From Nocardia carnea (lineage in GTDB: Bacteria; Actinomycetota; Actinomycetes; Mycobacteriales; Mycobacteriaceae): 44,166 nt of DNA. This document shows, one piece after another, positions 1 through 8,830 of the stretch (positions are counted from its first letter, which is position 1; each line of letters opens with the position of its first letter). Below the pieces are notes generated by a model. It worked only from the letters and a program-made list of their open reading frames with translations. It did no database searches and had not been told where the DNA came from. The DNA lies in the NCBI RefSeq assembly GCF_029868325.1, contig NZ_JARWNW010000234.1, positions 1-44,166 of the forward strand, read 5' to 3'. A program made the translations under genes and the position numbers.

Positions 1-141
<141 letters not shown>

Positions 142-159
142 GCAGCAGAGAAAGAAGCA

Positions 160-915
160 ATGGATACTCGAGTAGCAATTGTCACCGGTGCGGGCTCCGG
201 AATCGGTGCCGCTTGCGCAGAGGTTCTCGCAGACGCAGGCCACCACATCGTCGTCGCCGATCGCGATGTCTCGAGCGCAGAACAAGTTGCCTCTGCGCTG
301 AACGCCCGATCTTACAGTGCCGAAGCGCAACATATCGATATCGGGAACAACGATTCGATTCAGACGGCTTTTGACGCTATCGCAACCAAGCATGGACGAT
401 GCGACATCCTTGTCAACAATGCCGGTATCTCACAGGTGCACGACATACTTACCTTCCCGGATGACGTGTGGGAACAGACGATCAACATCAACCTGACGGG
501 AGCCTTCCGTTGCAGCCAACGTGCGGCGAAGATGATGGTCGAGCGCAGGTGGGGGCGAATCGTCAATATCAGTTCCATCAGCGGAATCCGAGCGGGTGTC
601 GGTCGAACCGCATACGGATCGGCTAAAGCCGGCGTCGATGCTTTGACTCGCCAATTTGCCGTCGAACTCGGGCATGCGGGTATCACGGCAAATGCTATCG
701 CCCCCGGACCCATCGAAACTCCTCTTGCCCATGTAACTCACAGTGAAGAAACTCGAAAGTCCTACTACAGCCACATTCCGCTGCGGCGGTATGGAAACGC
801 CGATGAGGTAGCTTTCGCTGTCGGCTTCCTTGCATCGGAACGTGCCGGATACATTACCGGGCACACTCTCCCTGTTGACGGAGGGTTCGTAGCGGCAGGT
901 CTCTTGGAGAGATAG
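160..915 (+). CDS. SDR family NAD(P)-dependent oxidoreductase
   Basis: A 251-residue classical short-chain dehydrogenase/reductase that would interconvert a hydroxyl and a carbonyl group on an unknown substrate in the cytoplasm. The cofactor motif TGAGSGIG is at residues 9-16 and NNAG at 86-89. The catalytic tetrad is complete: N111, S139, Y152 and K156. The PG motif after the active site and the C-terminal PVDGG are also present. The Asp at the end of the second strand (VVADRD, about 32-36) suggests NAD(H) rather than NADP(H). The ATG follows a purine-rich GAGAAAG. It sits just behind the partial gene and 87 nt before the alpha/beta hydrolase, so it is probably part of a short catabolic operon with the hydrolase and aldolase. 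Substrate unknown. Confidence 0.9.
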   Translation: MDTRVAIVTGAGSGIGAACAEVLADAGHHIVVADRDVSSAEQVASALNARSYSAEAQHIDIGNNDSIQTAFDAIATKHGRCDILVNNAGISQVHDILTFPDDVWEQTININLTGAFRCSQRAAKMMVERRWGRIVNISSISGIRAGVGRTAYGSAKAGVDALTRQFAVELGHAGITANAIAPGPIETPLAHVTHSEETRKSYYSHIPLRRYGNADEVAFAVGFLASERAGYITGHTLPVDGGFVAAGLLER

Positions 916-1002
916 CAGCGGAGTTATCTAACAGCAATATGCACGATGCCGCGGCATCGCAGAAAAAATCGATCGATTACGGGTTCTCTTGAAGGAGTTG
1001 AA

Positions 1003-1815
1003 GTGTCCGGACAAGGGTTGTCTTTTCTTACCTCGGACGATGTAGAACTGATCTACGACGATGAGGGTTCGGGGCGCACATTCCTTTTCCTGCATGGCTA
1101 CAGTTGCCGGCGTGGGCACTGGGAATACCAACGTGAGGCTCTTCTGGCCGGCGGTCATCGAGTAATAGCACTCGATCTGAGGGGGCACGGTGACTCCCAG
1201 AAGCCCCAGCATGGCCAGACACTAGCCCGAATGGGACAGGATGTACGTGAACTGATCGAGGGACTCGGTCTCGAACAGACTTGCTTGGTAGCGCACTCGA
1301 TGGGAGTGTCGGTATCGCTCGCAATGTTCATGATCTCCGGATTCGAGGGGATCGAGCGCTTCGTTAATATAGACCAGACACCCAAGATCATCAATGACGA
1401 GGGCTGGCACTGGGGTATCAAGGGTGTGAGCTGGGAAAACTTCTACGACTGTGTAAATTTCCGCATCAAATGGAGCGATGAAGAGCAAGAGCCGTCGCTA
1501 CCGCCGGGCTCGGCAATGGCGGAAGAGCATTGGGCCAGCTTCGATCATGCCGCTGTATCCAAGCTGTTCCTCAACCACTTCGTATCCGATTGGCGCGACA
1601 TTCTACCGAGAATTTCGGTTCCGACCTGGGTCGTGACCTCTCGTTTCACCAGCTATTACGATAGCGATCATCCGGAAGGAATGGAGTGGATCGCCAAACA
1701 GATACCGGACTCCCGGTTGACAATTTTCGAGCACAGCGGCCATCAACCTCACGTTAGTGAGGCGGCCGAGTTCAACCGAAAATTGCTCGAATTCTGCGCT
1801 GTCACGAATAAGTGA
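1003..1815 (+). CDS. alpha/beta hydrolase
   Basis: Alpha/beta-hydrolase-fold protein of about 270 residues. It carries the oxyanion-hole HGYS segment, a GHGDS loop, a nucleophile elbow of the form AHSMG, and a C-terminal SGHQPHVSE segment supplying the catalytic His. I start it at GTG 1003, which has GAAGGAG at 991-997 five nt upstream; an in-frame ATG at 946 would add 19 basic residues with no good ribosome site. The size and family fit meta-cleavage-product hydrolases and general esterases, but substrate cannot be read. Its TGA overlaps a possible GTG at 1812 for the next gene, so it is probably co-transcribed with the aldolase, and the pair suggests breakdown of a ring-cleavage or dicarboxylic intermediate. 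Confidence 0.88.
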   Translation: MSGQGLSFLTSDDVELIYDDEGSGRTFLFLHGYSCRRGHWEYQREALLAGGHRVIALDLRGHGDSQKPQHGQTLARMGQDVRELIEGLGLEQTCLVAHSMGVSVSLAMFMISGFEGIERFVNIDQTPKIINDEGWHWGIKGVSWENFYDCVNFRIKWSDEEQEPSLPPGSAMAEEHWASFDHAAVSKLFLNHFVSDWRDILPRISVPTWVVTSRFTSYYDSDHPEGMEWIAKQIPDSRLTIFEHSGHQPHVSEAAEFNRKLLEFCAVTNK

Positions 1816-1850
1816 CTCCCGACGCTAAATCTCATCGAAGGACGATTACC

Positions 1851-2630
1851 GTGAACAAAGCACTACGTGCCTCACTTGCAAAAAATGAACCCGCATACGG
1901 TATGTGGGTGACCTCCGAAGCCGCCGCTGTAACCGAGGTTGCTGCAATTCTGGGATTGGACTGGATTTGTATCGACATGGAGCATGGATACCTGGATTAT
2001 CGCGACATACAGGGGCATCTTACGGCTGCCCGCGGTACCCAGCTATCTGTGTTCGTAAGGCCACCTACTCAGGACCTCGAACCGATCAAGCGAGCGCTTG
2101 ATGTCGGCGCCCACGGTCTGATCGTCCCGCTCATCAACAACGTCCGCGAGGTCGAAAACGTCAGGAACCACATCTATTACCCCCCGATCGGCCGACGCGG
2201 CATCGGCGGTGAACGCAGTGTCACCTGGGGGCTAGAGCTCGAAAGCTACGTCAAGTCCGCCAACGACGAACTCATGTTCGTACCGATGATCGAGACTCAA
2301 GAAGCTTACGACAACCTCGACTCCATCTTGTCGGTCGATAAAATCGAGGCAATTTTCCTCGGACCCGGAGATATGTCCGCCAGCCGAGGGGCCGTCGGTG
2401 AATGGGAAGGGCCGGGTGTCGCCGAAATCAATCTCGACATCCTGAAACGTGCCGAAGCCCGCGGTATTCACGCCGGCATCGTCGCGCGCAGCACCGAAGA
2501 AGCTATTGCTCGACGGGACCAAGGATTCCGTATGGTTTCGCTGGGTTCCGACATCGGTCTCATGATCCGACAAATTCGATCAATGGCCACCCAGCTCGGA
2601 CGCGAGCCACGACTACACAGCTGGTTCTGA
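1851..2630 (+). CDS. HpcH/HpaI aldolase family protein
   Basis: Class II metal-dependent pyruvate aldolase of the HpcH/HpaI family, which cleaves 4-hydroxy-2-oxo acids to pyruvate or a relative plus an aldehyde. Starting at GTG 1851 (GAAGGA at 1837-1842, 8 nt spacing) gives 259 residues. The family's key residues then fall almost exactly as in E. coli HpaI: H45 in MEHG, R70, E148 in MIET and D174 in GPGD (H45, R70, E149, D175 there). A GTG at 1812 overlapping the previous stop would add 13 residues and is less likely. It follows the hydrolase and ends the operon, with a strong hairpin at 2694-2734. The trio SDR, hydrolase and aldolase suggests the lower part of an aromatic or hydroxy-dicarboxylic acid pathway (inference). 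Confidence 0.9.
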   Translation: MNKALRASLAKNEPAYGMWVTSEAAAVTEVAAILGLDWICIDMEHGYLDYRDIQGHLTAARGTQLSVFVRPPTQDLEPIKRALDVGAHGLIVPLINNVREVENVRNHIYYPPIGRRGIGGERSVTWGLELESYVKSANDELMFVPMIETQEAYDNLDSILSVDKIEAIFLGPGDMSASRGAVGEWEGPGVAEINLDILKRAEARGIHAGIVARSTEEAIARRDQGFRMVSLGSDIGLMIRQIRSMATQLGREPRLHSWF

Positions 2631-2693
2631 TTCCTGTCTCTTACTATCACTACCTCGGCTTCTGCGCCGGCATCGGCTACTGAGGCATGAGAC

Positions 2694-2734
2694 GCGGGCC
2701 GGGCTGCGGTACACGTTGCGCCAGCCCAGCCCGC
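2694..2734 (+). terminator. hairpin terminator after the aldolase gene
   Basis: A 13-bp stem (2694-2706 with 2722-2734, one mismatch) closes a 15-nt loop about 60 nt downstream of the aldolase stop. The stem is almost wholly G+C and no long T run follows, as is common for actinobacterial intrinsic terminators. It separates the catabolic operon from the permease group. Confidence 0.6.
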
Positions 2735-2876
2735 CCAACTATCGCTCAGCACTCGTCTACACGAGTGGACTTGATCCCAGCACTGAGCCTCTTCGAAACG
2801 ACTTCTCACACCGGAAGGCCTACGTCCCGGATCTCGTATCTCCATTGACCGAGGACGCGGCCGAAAGGGAGCTATG

Positions 2877-4337
2877 GTGACCGACAAGACGGCGAGCACC
2901 AACGCCGGAAAACCCCTTCTCGAAGACAAAGTTCCCAAGCTGCAGGGTGACCTCGGTGGCCTCGGACTTTTCTTCACCGTGATGGCGTTCAACGCCCCGC
3001 TGGTCATAGTGATCGGCGTGATCCCCCTGATGATCGCCCTGGGCAACGGGATCGGCGCCCCGGTGCTGGTCGTCGTCTGCGGCCTGATCGTAGCTGCCTT
3101 TGCCACCGGCTTCCTGCGCATGTCCGATGTGTTGCAACGTCCCGGCGCGTTCTATGCCTACGTCACCGCCGGGCTCGGCAAACCCCTGGGCCTGGGCGCA
3201 GGCCTCTCGATGCTGCTGGCGTACTTCTGCCTTTGCGCAGGGTACCTGGCTTTCGGAGGCGTCGTGCTGAGCTCGCTGATCTCCACCACCTTCCACGGTC
3301 CACAGCTGCCGTGGTACGTCTGCGCCTTGGCGTTCTGGCTGGTCGTCGCGGTGTTGGGCTATCTGCGTGTCGATCTGTCCGCCAAGGTCACTGCGGTTGT
3401 CCTGGTTGGCGAGCTGATCGTTGTGTTCATCTACGATGCGGTGATCTTCGCCCGCGGTGGGGCCGACGGTCTCAGCGCGGCCCCGTTCGACCCGGTCAAC
3501 TGGTTCGGTGGATCGATCGCAGTCGGACTGCTGCTGGCCAGCGGCATATTTGGCGGTTACGAAGTGACTGTGCTGTTCCGCGACGAGGTGCGCGACCCTG
3601 CCAAGACGATCCCGCGCGCGACCTACGGACTCATCGCGTGCGTGGTCCTCCTCTACGTCGTCACCACCTGGCTGTTCCTCAATGCCCTCGGCATCGATGA
3701 GGCCGTATCGACCGTCACCGCCGACCCGACCGCCGCCATGGATTCGTCCCTGGTCACCTTCGGTGGCCACCTTCTGCTCGACACTGCCACCGTGCTCGTC
3801 AACACCAGCGTGCTGGCTGTACTCGTCTGTGGCCACAATGTCGGCGCCCGGTACCTGTTCAACCTCGGCGCCGACGGCGTGTTCCCCCGCATAGTCAGCC
3901 GCGTGCACAGCCGTCATGGTTCTCCCCATATCGCCTCGATCGCCATGAGCGCGGCGGCACTGGTTGTCAACCTCGTCGTGGTCCTGCTGGGCATCGACGC
4001 ACTGGCCTTCTACGCAGCGATACTAGGCATCGCGGCGCTCATCGGCATCACCGTGCAGTTCCTCACCGCCGTCGCGATCCCGATCTACCTGCGCAGTACC
4101 GGTAATCACACCGGACACATGCTGAGGTCGATCGTTCTACCCCTGATGGCGGCGGCGGGTTTCGGAGCGATCATGGTGGTGTCGATCCTCAACTTTCCGA
4201 TCCTGACCGGAGGATCGCAGACAGTGTCCAACGTGCTGCTCGTGTTCGTCTACGGCATCTTCTTCTTCGGGGTCGCACTGGCATCGGTGTTGCGACGCCG
4301 ACGCCCGGAGGTCTACCAGCGGATCGGCCGACAATGA
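2877..4337 (+). CDS. APC superfamily amino acid permease
   Basis: Polytopic membrane transporter of about 486 residues with roughly 12 hydrophobic segments. The first follows a hydrophilic head of about 25 residues and contains the APC-type FFTVMAFNAPL stretch. This is typical of the amino acid-polyamine-organocation superfamily, which imports amino acids or amines by proton or sodium symport or exchange; the substrate cannot be read. ATG 2874 and GTG 2877 are both possible. AAAGGGAG ends at 2871, so GTG 2877 has a normal 5-nt spacing and ATG only 2 nt, and I prefer the GTG. The stop overlaps an ATG at 4334 (ATGA), so translation probably continues into the next ORF. The group continues with a YjbR protein and an SMR pump. 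Confidence 0.88.
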   Translation: MTDKTASTNAGKPLLEDKVPKLQGDLGGLGLFFTVMAFNAPLVIVIGVIPLMIALGNGIGAPVLVVVCGLIVAAFATGFLRMSDVLQRPGAFYAYVTAGLGKPLGLGAGLSMLLAYFCLCAGYLAFGGVVLSSLISTTFHGPQLPWYVCALAFWLVVAVLGYLRVDLSAKVTAVVLVGELIVVFIYDAVIFARGGADGLSAAPFDPVNWFGGSIAVGLLLASGIFGGYEVTVLFRDEVRDPAKTIPRATYGLIACVVLLYVVTTWLFLNALGIDEAVSTVTADPTAAMDSSLVTFGGHLLLDTATVLVNTSVLAVLVCGHNVGARYLFNLGADGVFPRIVSRVHSRHGSPHIASIAMSAAALVVNLVVVLLGIDALAFYAAILGIAALIGITVQFLTAVAIPIYLRSTGNHTGHMLRSIVLPLMAAAGFGAIMVVSILNFPILTGGSQTVSNVLLVFVYGIFFFGVALASVLRRRRPEVYQRIGRQ

Positions 4338-4644
4338 CCGTTTCACCCATCACCCCATGGTTCGACAACGGCATCGAACCTCTTGAGCCCGAGCATGTGA
4401 CGCGACTACTCGCCTCTTTATCGCCGTCCTGGCACGAGCTCCCGACGCACATCGTGCGACGGTTGCTAATCGATCACGTGTCGGTCGACTGGCGGGACGT
4501 GCACCGCGCAGTCAAGTACCCACCTGTGGTGGTCGGGCAGTATTCCCCTTCTACGAACTCGACGAAATGTGCTGGTTTACCGATACCGTTCCCGAGGGCT
4601 GGGCGAACCATGGCCCAAGAACAGCGGGCGAAACCCGCACATGA
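4334..4644 (+). pseudogene. broken ORF coupled to the permease stop (unrecognised)
   Basis: An ATG at 4334 overlaps the permease TGA. The first 65 or so residues, to about 4530, have coding-like composition. That frame then becomes arginine/proline-rich and atypical, while coding character jumps to the next frame from about 4540 (FYELDEMCWFTDTVPEGW) and ends at TGA 4642-4644. The stop overlaps an ATG at 4641 in the YjbR frame. The simplest reading is one small gene with a frameshift near 4530-4550, either real decay or a sequencing error. I do not recognise the joined protein. Confidence 0.4.
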
Positions 4645-4715
4645 ACGAATACGAGGACTTCAACGCCCAACTGCTGAAGTTCGTCGCCCAGAAATCACAC
4701 TTCACAAAGGCAGGC

Positions 4716-5102
4716 ATGAACGGCACCACTGTCCAACAGTACGGCGGCGCATGGATACCGCGGTTACCCGGCGATCGACTGGACCACCCGTTCGTGCCGG
4801 GTCGGGAGGCTTACAAGGTCGGCAGCAAGATGTTTATGTTGTCGACCGAAGTCACCGGCCTACCGATAAGGATCCTCGGGACCGAGCATGCCGACGGGCA
4901 GGCACAGCGCAGAGCGCACGCCGAGAACGCCGCAAGCCGTCACATGGACAAGCGGCACTCGATCACCCCGGCAGTCACCGAGTCGACCGATCCAGCGCTG
5001 GCCGACGATCCGATCGGCGAACCGTACCTGCTCCCTGCCGGCGATCTCCGCCAGCAGGGTTACCCCGTGGATCCCGACATACTCGCCAAGGACTGGTCAT
5101 GA
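4716..5102 (+). CDS. MmcQ/YjbR family DNA-binding-like protein
   Basis: A 128-residue protein of the MmcQ/YjbR family, which has a CyaY-like fold and is often annotated as DNA-binding without a firm role. Recognisable blocks are DHPFVPGREAYKVGSKMFML, TEVTGLPI and MDKRHSIT, close to the family's HPFGP, YKVGGK and NKRHW motifs, although the Trp of NKRHW is Ser here. I start at ATG 4716, preceded by AAAGGCAGG; the frame is open back to 4569 and may instead start at 4641, where MNEYEDF also looks coding. The stop overlaps the SMR gene start (ATGA). The C-terminal third is less family-like than usual, so some decay is possible. Confidence 0.7.
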   Translation: MNGTTVQQYGGAWIPRLPGDRLDHPFVPGREAYKVGSKMFMLSTEVTGLPIRILGTEHADGQAQRRAHAENAASRHMDKRHSITPAVTESTDPALADDPIGEPYLLPAGDLRQQGYPVDPDILAKDWS

Positions 5103-5422
5103 CGTATCTCCTCCTGGCAATTGCCATCGTGATCGAGCTGGTGGCCACAACCTTGATCAAGTACACCGAGGGTTTCACCCGCTTGTGGCCCACTGTCATC
5201 TGTCTGGCCTGCTACGCTGCGTCCTTTTTCGCCCTCGCTCAAACCATCAACCGCGGAATGGAAGTGGGTGTCGCCTACGCTCTGTGGGGAGCTATCGGGA
5301 CCGCGGCCATCGCCACCATCGGCGTCCTCTACCTCGGCGACAGCTTCTCCACCGCCAAGGTTTTGGGAATCGGTTTCGTCATCATCGGCGTCGTCACGCT
5401 GAACCTTGGCGGCGCACATTGA
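5099..5422 (+). CDS. mmr: SMR family multidrug efflux protein (Mmr/EmrE-like)
   Basis: A 107-residue, four-helix small multidrug resistance transporter of the inner membrane. As a dimer it exchanges protons for quaternary ammonium compounds, dyes and similar cations. The essential membrane glutamate is E13 (E14 in EmrE). The stretch KYTEGFTRLWPTV, a YALWGAIGTA segment and the end GVVTLNLGGAH closely follow mycobacterial Mmr. The ATG overlaps the YjbR stop, so it is translationally coupled and ends the permease/YjbR group. Its length is normal for the family. Confidence 0.93.
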   Translation: MTYLLLAIAIVIELVATTLIKYTEGFTRLWPTVICLACYAASFFALAQTINRGMEVGVAYALWGAIGTAAIATIGVLYLGDSFSTAKVLGIGFVIIGVVTLNLGGAH

Positions 5423-5506
5423 GCGACCCTTCGCCATCACTCTCTGGTGGGGAAGGCGGAGCCAGTGTGCCCGGGGTCTGTCCAGTTTCAGGTTCACAGG
5501 CCCTGC

Positions 5507-5512
5507 TAGGGT
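5507..5512 (+). promoter_or_regulatory. -10 box upstream of lsr2
   Basis: TAGGGT fits the actinobacterial TANNNT -10 pattern and lies 48 nt before the lsr2 GTG. It would give a leader of about 40 nt carrying the CGGAGG ribosome site. No convincing -35 is visible. Confidence 0.35.
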
Positions 5513-5560
5513 GCCGCCTGAGGTTTGGGTCGAGCAGGGCTTGGTCAGCGGAGGTGTGGT

Positions 5561-5914
5561 GTGGCGCGCAAGGTTGTTGTCACTGTGATCGACGATGTGG
5601 ACGGTGTATCGGCCGCGGCCGAGACTATCTCGTTCAGCATCGACGGTGCAGTGTATGAGATCGATCTGTCGGAATCGAACGCGCGGGAGTTGCGTGCTGG
5701 TGTGGATAAGTGGATCCCGTTTGCGCGCAAGCTCGGTGGACGGGGGCGGACGACCGCAGCTGATGTAGGCCGGCGTCAGGACGCGAGAGCGGTGCGTGAA
5801 TGGGCGCGCCGCAACGGCCATGATGTTCCTGACCGTGGCCGGATTCCTTCCTCCATTCTCGATGCTTATCAGGCTGCAAACGGTTATGCTCGAAGCAGCC
5901 ACCTGCCCATTTAG
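5561..5914 (+). CDS. lsr2: Lsr2-family nucleoid-associated protein
   Basis: A 117-residue Lsr2-type protein, the actinobacterial counterpart of H-NS that bridges and silences AT-rich and acquired DNA. The N-terminal dimerisation part (residues 1-50) has the family pattern with DDVDG and [10 protein letters not shown]. The C-terminal DNA-binding part (about 77-108) has [11 protein letters not shown] followed by RGR (92-94), the minor-groove hook, and [12 protein letters not shown] 5561 has CGGAGG six nt upstream. The central linker has fewer basic residues than M. tuberculosis Lsr2. It lies alone in an accessory region, so it is probably an extra copy rather than the main chromosomal lsr2 (inference from location). 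Confidence 0.92.
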   Translation: MARKVVVTVIDDVDGVSAAAETISFSIDGAVYEIDLSESNARELRAGVDKWIPFARKLGGRGRTTAADVGRRQDARAVREWARRNGHDVPDRGRIPSSILDAYQAANGYARSSHLPI

Positions 5915-6189
5915 CGCCGTGGGCACCTCGCCGGACTACCAGCAAACTGAACAGTCCTGGAACACGAGGGGCGCGCAAACCCTGAAGCTTTGCTAAATAC
6001 TGGTGCGCAGATAGGCTGCCCGGATGAGGATCTATTACCTCTGAGCAAGTCTGGTGTAAGTGGAGAGATCGACACCGGTCTTGCCGCAGAGGGGCATGGT
6101 GGCGATTAACCGGGCATACATCGGCCGTGACCCAAGAGGTGCAGGGAGGCGGCTGTTGAGTTCGCGGGCTCGGAGTGGGGCTGGGGTGG

Positions 6190-6780
6190 TCACAGGCTGC
6201 CCGAGACGTGGTCGTCACGGATGCTCGTATCCGCTGGTGTGCTCGTGTGGTGGTCTCCGTCGAGTAGCTTCTGGACGATATCGCCGAAGCGTTCCAGCAC
6301 CTGTTCGGGGTGGGCGCCGGACTGGGGGGCTTCGAAGATTCGCAGGGTGGCGGCGAGACCCATCAGCGCCCCTACTGCCAGCTCGGCCCGCAGTCCGGCG
6401 TCGTCATCGCCACCGAGTCGTTCGGTCAGTGCGTCGAAGTATCCGCTGGTGAACTTTTCCTGGATCGTTGCGGGGTCGGGGGCGGTGAGTCGCAGCATGA
6501 TCGCGCGCCCGAGGGGCTCCACCGCGTTTGCGTGCATGCGTTCGATGATGTGCTGGACCAGGGTGCGGCCGAGTGCGTCGTCCGGAATTCCGGCGAGTTC
6601 GAGGGGCTGCACCTCGGCCACCTCGTGGAAGAGTTTCTCCTTGCTTCCCACCACTTTCATCACCATTGCGGGCGACAGATCCGCGGCCAGCGCGATGTCG
6701 CGGATGGTCACGTGGCGGTATCCGCGCTCAGCGAACAATTTCGCCGCGGCCGCCAGCGCGGCATCCCTGGCCCGGGTCAC
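6190..6780 (-). CDS. TetR family transcriptional regulator
   Basis: A 196-residue TetR-type repressor. The N-terminal helix-turn-helix (about residues 5-50) reads FAERGYRHVTIRDIA followed by LSPAMVMKVVGSKEKLF, where the recognition helix departs from the usual P.LYYHF pattern. The rest is the helical ligand-binding and dimer domain, with a typical ALMGLAATL segment. The GTG start at 6780 overlaps the stop of the exporter gene (GTGA), so both are made from one transcript. It most likely binds the two palindromes at 8781-8828 and represses the exporter and itself until a ligand binds. Confidence 0.9.
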   Translation of the reverse strand: MTRARDAALAAAAKLFAERGYRHVTIRDIALAADLSPAMVMKVVGSKEKLFHEVAEVQPLELAGIPDDALGRTLVQHIIERMHANAVEPLGRAIMLRLTAPDPATIQEKFTSGYFDALTERLGGDDDAGLRAELAVGALMGLAATLRIFEAPQSGAHPEQVLERFGDIVQKLLDGDHHTSTPADTSIRDDHVSGSL

Positions 6781-8765
6781 CGCGCGGCAGCCGTGTCGGA
6801 GTGCGGTGTGGCCGGCGTTCGCGCGCAGGGTTTTGCGAGCTCGAGATCGACATGACGAGCCGAGCCCCAAATCGTGATTGCCTGTGCCGTGGACGAGGAA
6901 CTCGTGAAGGCGGTGATGATGTATCTCCCGTTCTGCGGCAGCGGCAATTGGTAGTCGCCGATCGCGCCGGTCGTGGTCGTCGCGACGGCTTCGCCTGTCT
7001 GCCGGGTGAGTACCATGTGGACACCTTCCACCGGTCCGCTCGCATCGATCACTGTGCCCGCCATCATCAACCGTTCCTTCAGTACGATCGCATCGATTCT
7101 GCCATCGGCCTCGATGTTCACCAGGCGGGAGTCCGGTGTCCAGCCCTCGGCCGCGGTGACCAACAGGTAGCGGCCCGGTCCGGGGACGGCGATCGAGAAA
7201 TGGCCCGCGGAGTCCACTTGGCTCCAATCGACGTGGTCCGCGGAGGGTGTGAACATTGTGACGACCGCGTGAGCGATCGGGCGCTTCGATGGGCCGAGTA
7301 CTTTCCCGCCGGCCACGGCCTCGTGCGGATGCGTGGATTTGTCGAGTTCTTCGGTGCTCTCGTCCGGAGTGTCCCGGAGCCTGGTCATGGCCCATGCGAT
7401 GACCGCCGTGACGAAGCAGGCACCCGCGGAAATCCAGAACAGCACGGCGAAGGCGTCGAAGGAGGGAAAGATCTCGTCGGCGACTCGGAGTGTGCTCATG
7501 GTCGCCACCGCGGCCATGACCGCGCTGGACAGGGCCGTGCCGATGTATCGCAGCAGGGTGTTCAGTCCGTTCGCGGACGCCGATTCCGTCAGCGGAACGG
7601 CGCGCATGATCAACGTGGGCAGGGCGGCGTAAGTCATCGAGGTCCCGGCGGCCACCAGTACCGAGCCGACGACTATCTGCCAGAGTTCATGACTGAAATA
7701 CACGCGAGCTACATACGAACCCGCCATGACGAGCGTTCCGGTGAGCAATGTTGCCACCGGGCCGTACCGGCGGATGATCCGCGCGGACACCGGCGCCATC
7801 GTGCCGAAGATCAACGCGATCGGCGCCATCCACAGCCCGGTGCTCGAGATGTCGTATCCGAGCCCGTACCCCGTACTGACCGGCAGTTGCAGCAACTGGG
7901 TGGTGACGAGCATATTCGCGAACATGGCGAAGCCCAGCAGCAGTGAAGCGGTATTCGCCAGCAGAACAGCGGGGCGAGCGGCGATCCGGACATTGACGAG
8001 TGGGTTGCGGGCCCGGAGTTCCAGCGGCACCCAGGCGATCAACAGAACTGCGCCTGTGCTGGCCAGGGCAAGGGTGGTACCCGAGGTCCAGCCCCACTGT
8101 GCTCCTTTGGACAACGCGAGCATCACTGCTGTCAGGGCAACCGACCCGATGACTGCGCCGCGATAGTCGAACGACCCGCCGGTCTTGACCGGCGACTCGC
8201 GGATCACCCGCCAGACCGCGGCGAGAACGACAACTCCCACCACACCGGTCACCCAGAAGATGGCGTGCCAGTCCAGATGCGCGGCTATCAGGCCGGACAG
8301 GGGGAGCCCCGCGCCGGAACCGATCGCCAGGCTGGCACTCATCAGCGCCACCCCGAGCGGCATCCGGTCGCGCGGCAGCTCGTCCCGCAGAATTGCGATG
8401 CCTACGGGTATGAGGGAAAGTCCTACGCCCTGCAAGGCACGAGCGACGATGATGAGGATGAGGTCGGTGCTCACCGCGCCGAGGACCGAGCCGAGCACCA
8501 TGACGATCAGCGCGACCATCATCATCCGCTTCTTGCCGAACATATCGGCGAGCCTGGTGACGGTGGGAATCGAGACCGCACCGAAGAGCAGGGTCGCGGT
8601 CACCAGCCAGGATGCGTTGTCGGCGGTGGTGCTCAGGAGGCCGGGAAGCTCGGGAAGGAGCGGGAGGACGAGTGTTTGCTGGAGGGAGACGACGGTGCCG
8701 GTGAGTGCCAAGGTCGCCATCACGGTCCAGCTCCGTAAGCCTTCGAAGCGGTCTCGAGCGCTCAC
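6777..8765 (-). CDS. DHA2-type MFS exporter with a carboxypeptidase-regulatory-like C-terminal tail
   Basis: A 662-residue protein. Residues 1 to about 465 form a major facilitator transporter of the drug:H+ antiporter-2 (EmrB/QacA) type, with about 14 hydrophobic helices and the loop motif RLADMFGKKRMM. Residues from about 475 to 655 form a soluble beta-rich tail with two repeats resembling carboxypeptidase regulatory/transthyretin-like domains: PGRYLLVTAAEGW and later GDYQLPLPQNGRYIITA. The start is GTG 8765 with AAGGG upstream. The tail is far longer than in ordinary DHA2 pumps. It is coupled to the TetR gene and preceded by two operator palindromes, so it is probably an inducible exporter of a toxic compound or lipid (inference). 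Confidence 0.9.
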   Translation of the reverse strand: MSARDRFEGLRSWTVMATLALTGTVVSLQQTLVLPLLPELPGLLSTTADNASWLVTATLLFGAVSIPTVTRLADMFGKKRMMMVALIVMVLGSVLGAVSTDLILIIVARALQGVGLSLIPVGIAILRDELPRDRMPLGVALMSASLAIGSGAGLPLSGLIAAHLDWHAIFWVTGVVGVVVLAAVWRVIRESPVKTGGSFDYRGAVIGSVALTAVMLALSKGAQWGWTSGTTLALASTGAVLLIAWVPLELRARNPLVNVRIAARPAVLLANTASLLLGFAMFANMLVTTQLLQLPVSTGYGLGYDISSTGLWMAPIALIFGTMAPVSARIIRRYGPVATLLTGTLVMAGSYVARVYFSHELWQIVVGSVLVAAGTSMTYAALPTLIMRAVPLTESASANGLNTLLRYIGTALSSAVMAAVATMSTLRVADEIFPSFDAFAVLFWISAGACFVTAVIAWAMTRLRDTPDESTEELDKSTHPHEAVAGGKVLGPSKRPIAHAVVTMFTPSADHVDWSQVDSAGHFSIAVPGPGRYLLVTAAEGWTPDSRLVNIEADGRIDAIVLKERLMMAGTVIDASGPVEGVHMVLTRQTGEAVATTTTGAIGDYQLPLPQNGRYIITAFTSSSSTAQAITIWGSARHVDLELAKPCARTPATPHSDTAAAR

Positions 8766-8780
8766 ACAGGAACCCTTTCG

Positions 8781-8808
8781 TCCGGGGTGAACAAGTGTTC
8801 ACCCCGGA
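8781..8808. promoter_or_regulatory. TetR operator 1
   Basis: A perfect inverted repeat with 13-bp arms around a 2-nt AG spacer; its core is GTGAACA-AG-TGTTCAC. It ends 15 nt before the exporter start on the minus strand. Size, symmetry and position are those of a TetR operator, presumably for the TetR made from the same transcript. Confidence 0.75.
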
Positions 8809-8811
8809 TCA

Positions 8812-8828
8812 GTGAACCAGTGTTCACC
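8812..8828. promoter_or_regulatory. TetR operator 2
   Basis: A second copy of the same palindrome, GTGAACC-AG-TGTTCAC with one mismatch. Its centre is 25 bp from that of operator 1, so repressor dimers would sit on nearly neighbouring turns. Paired operators suggest cooperative binding. Confidence 0.65.
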
Positions 8829-8830
8829 AC

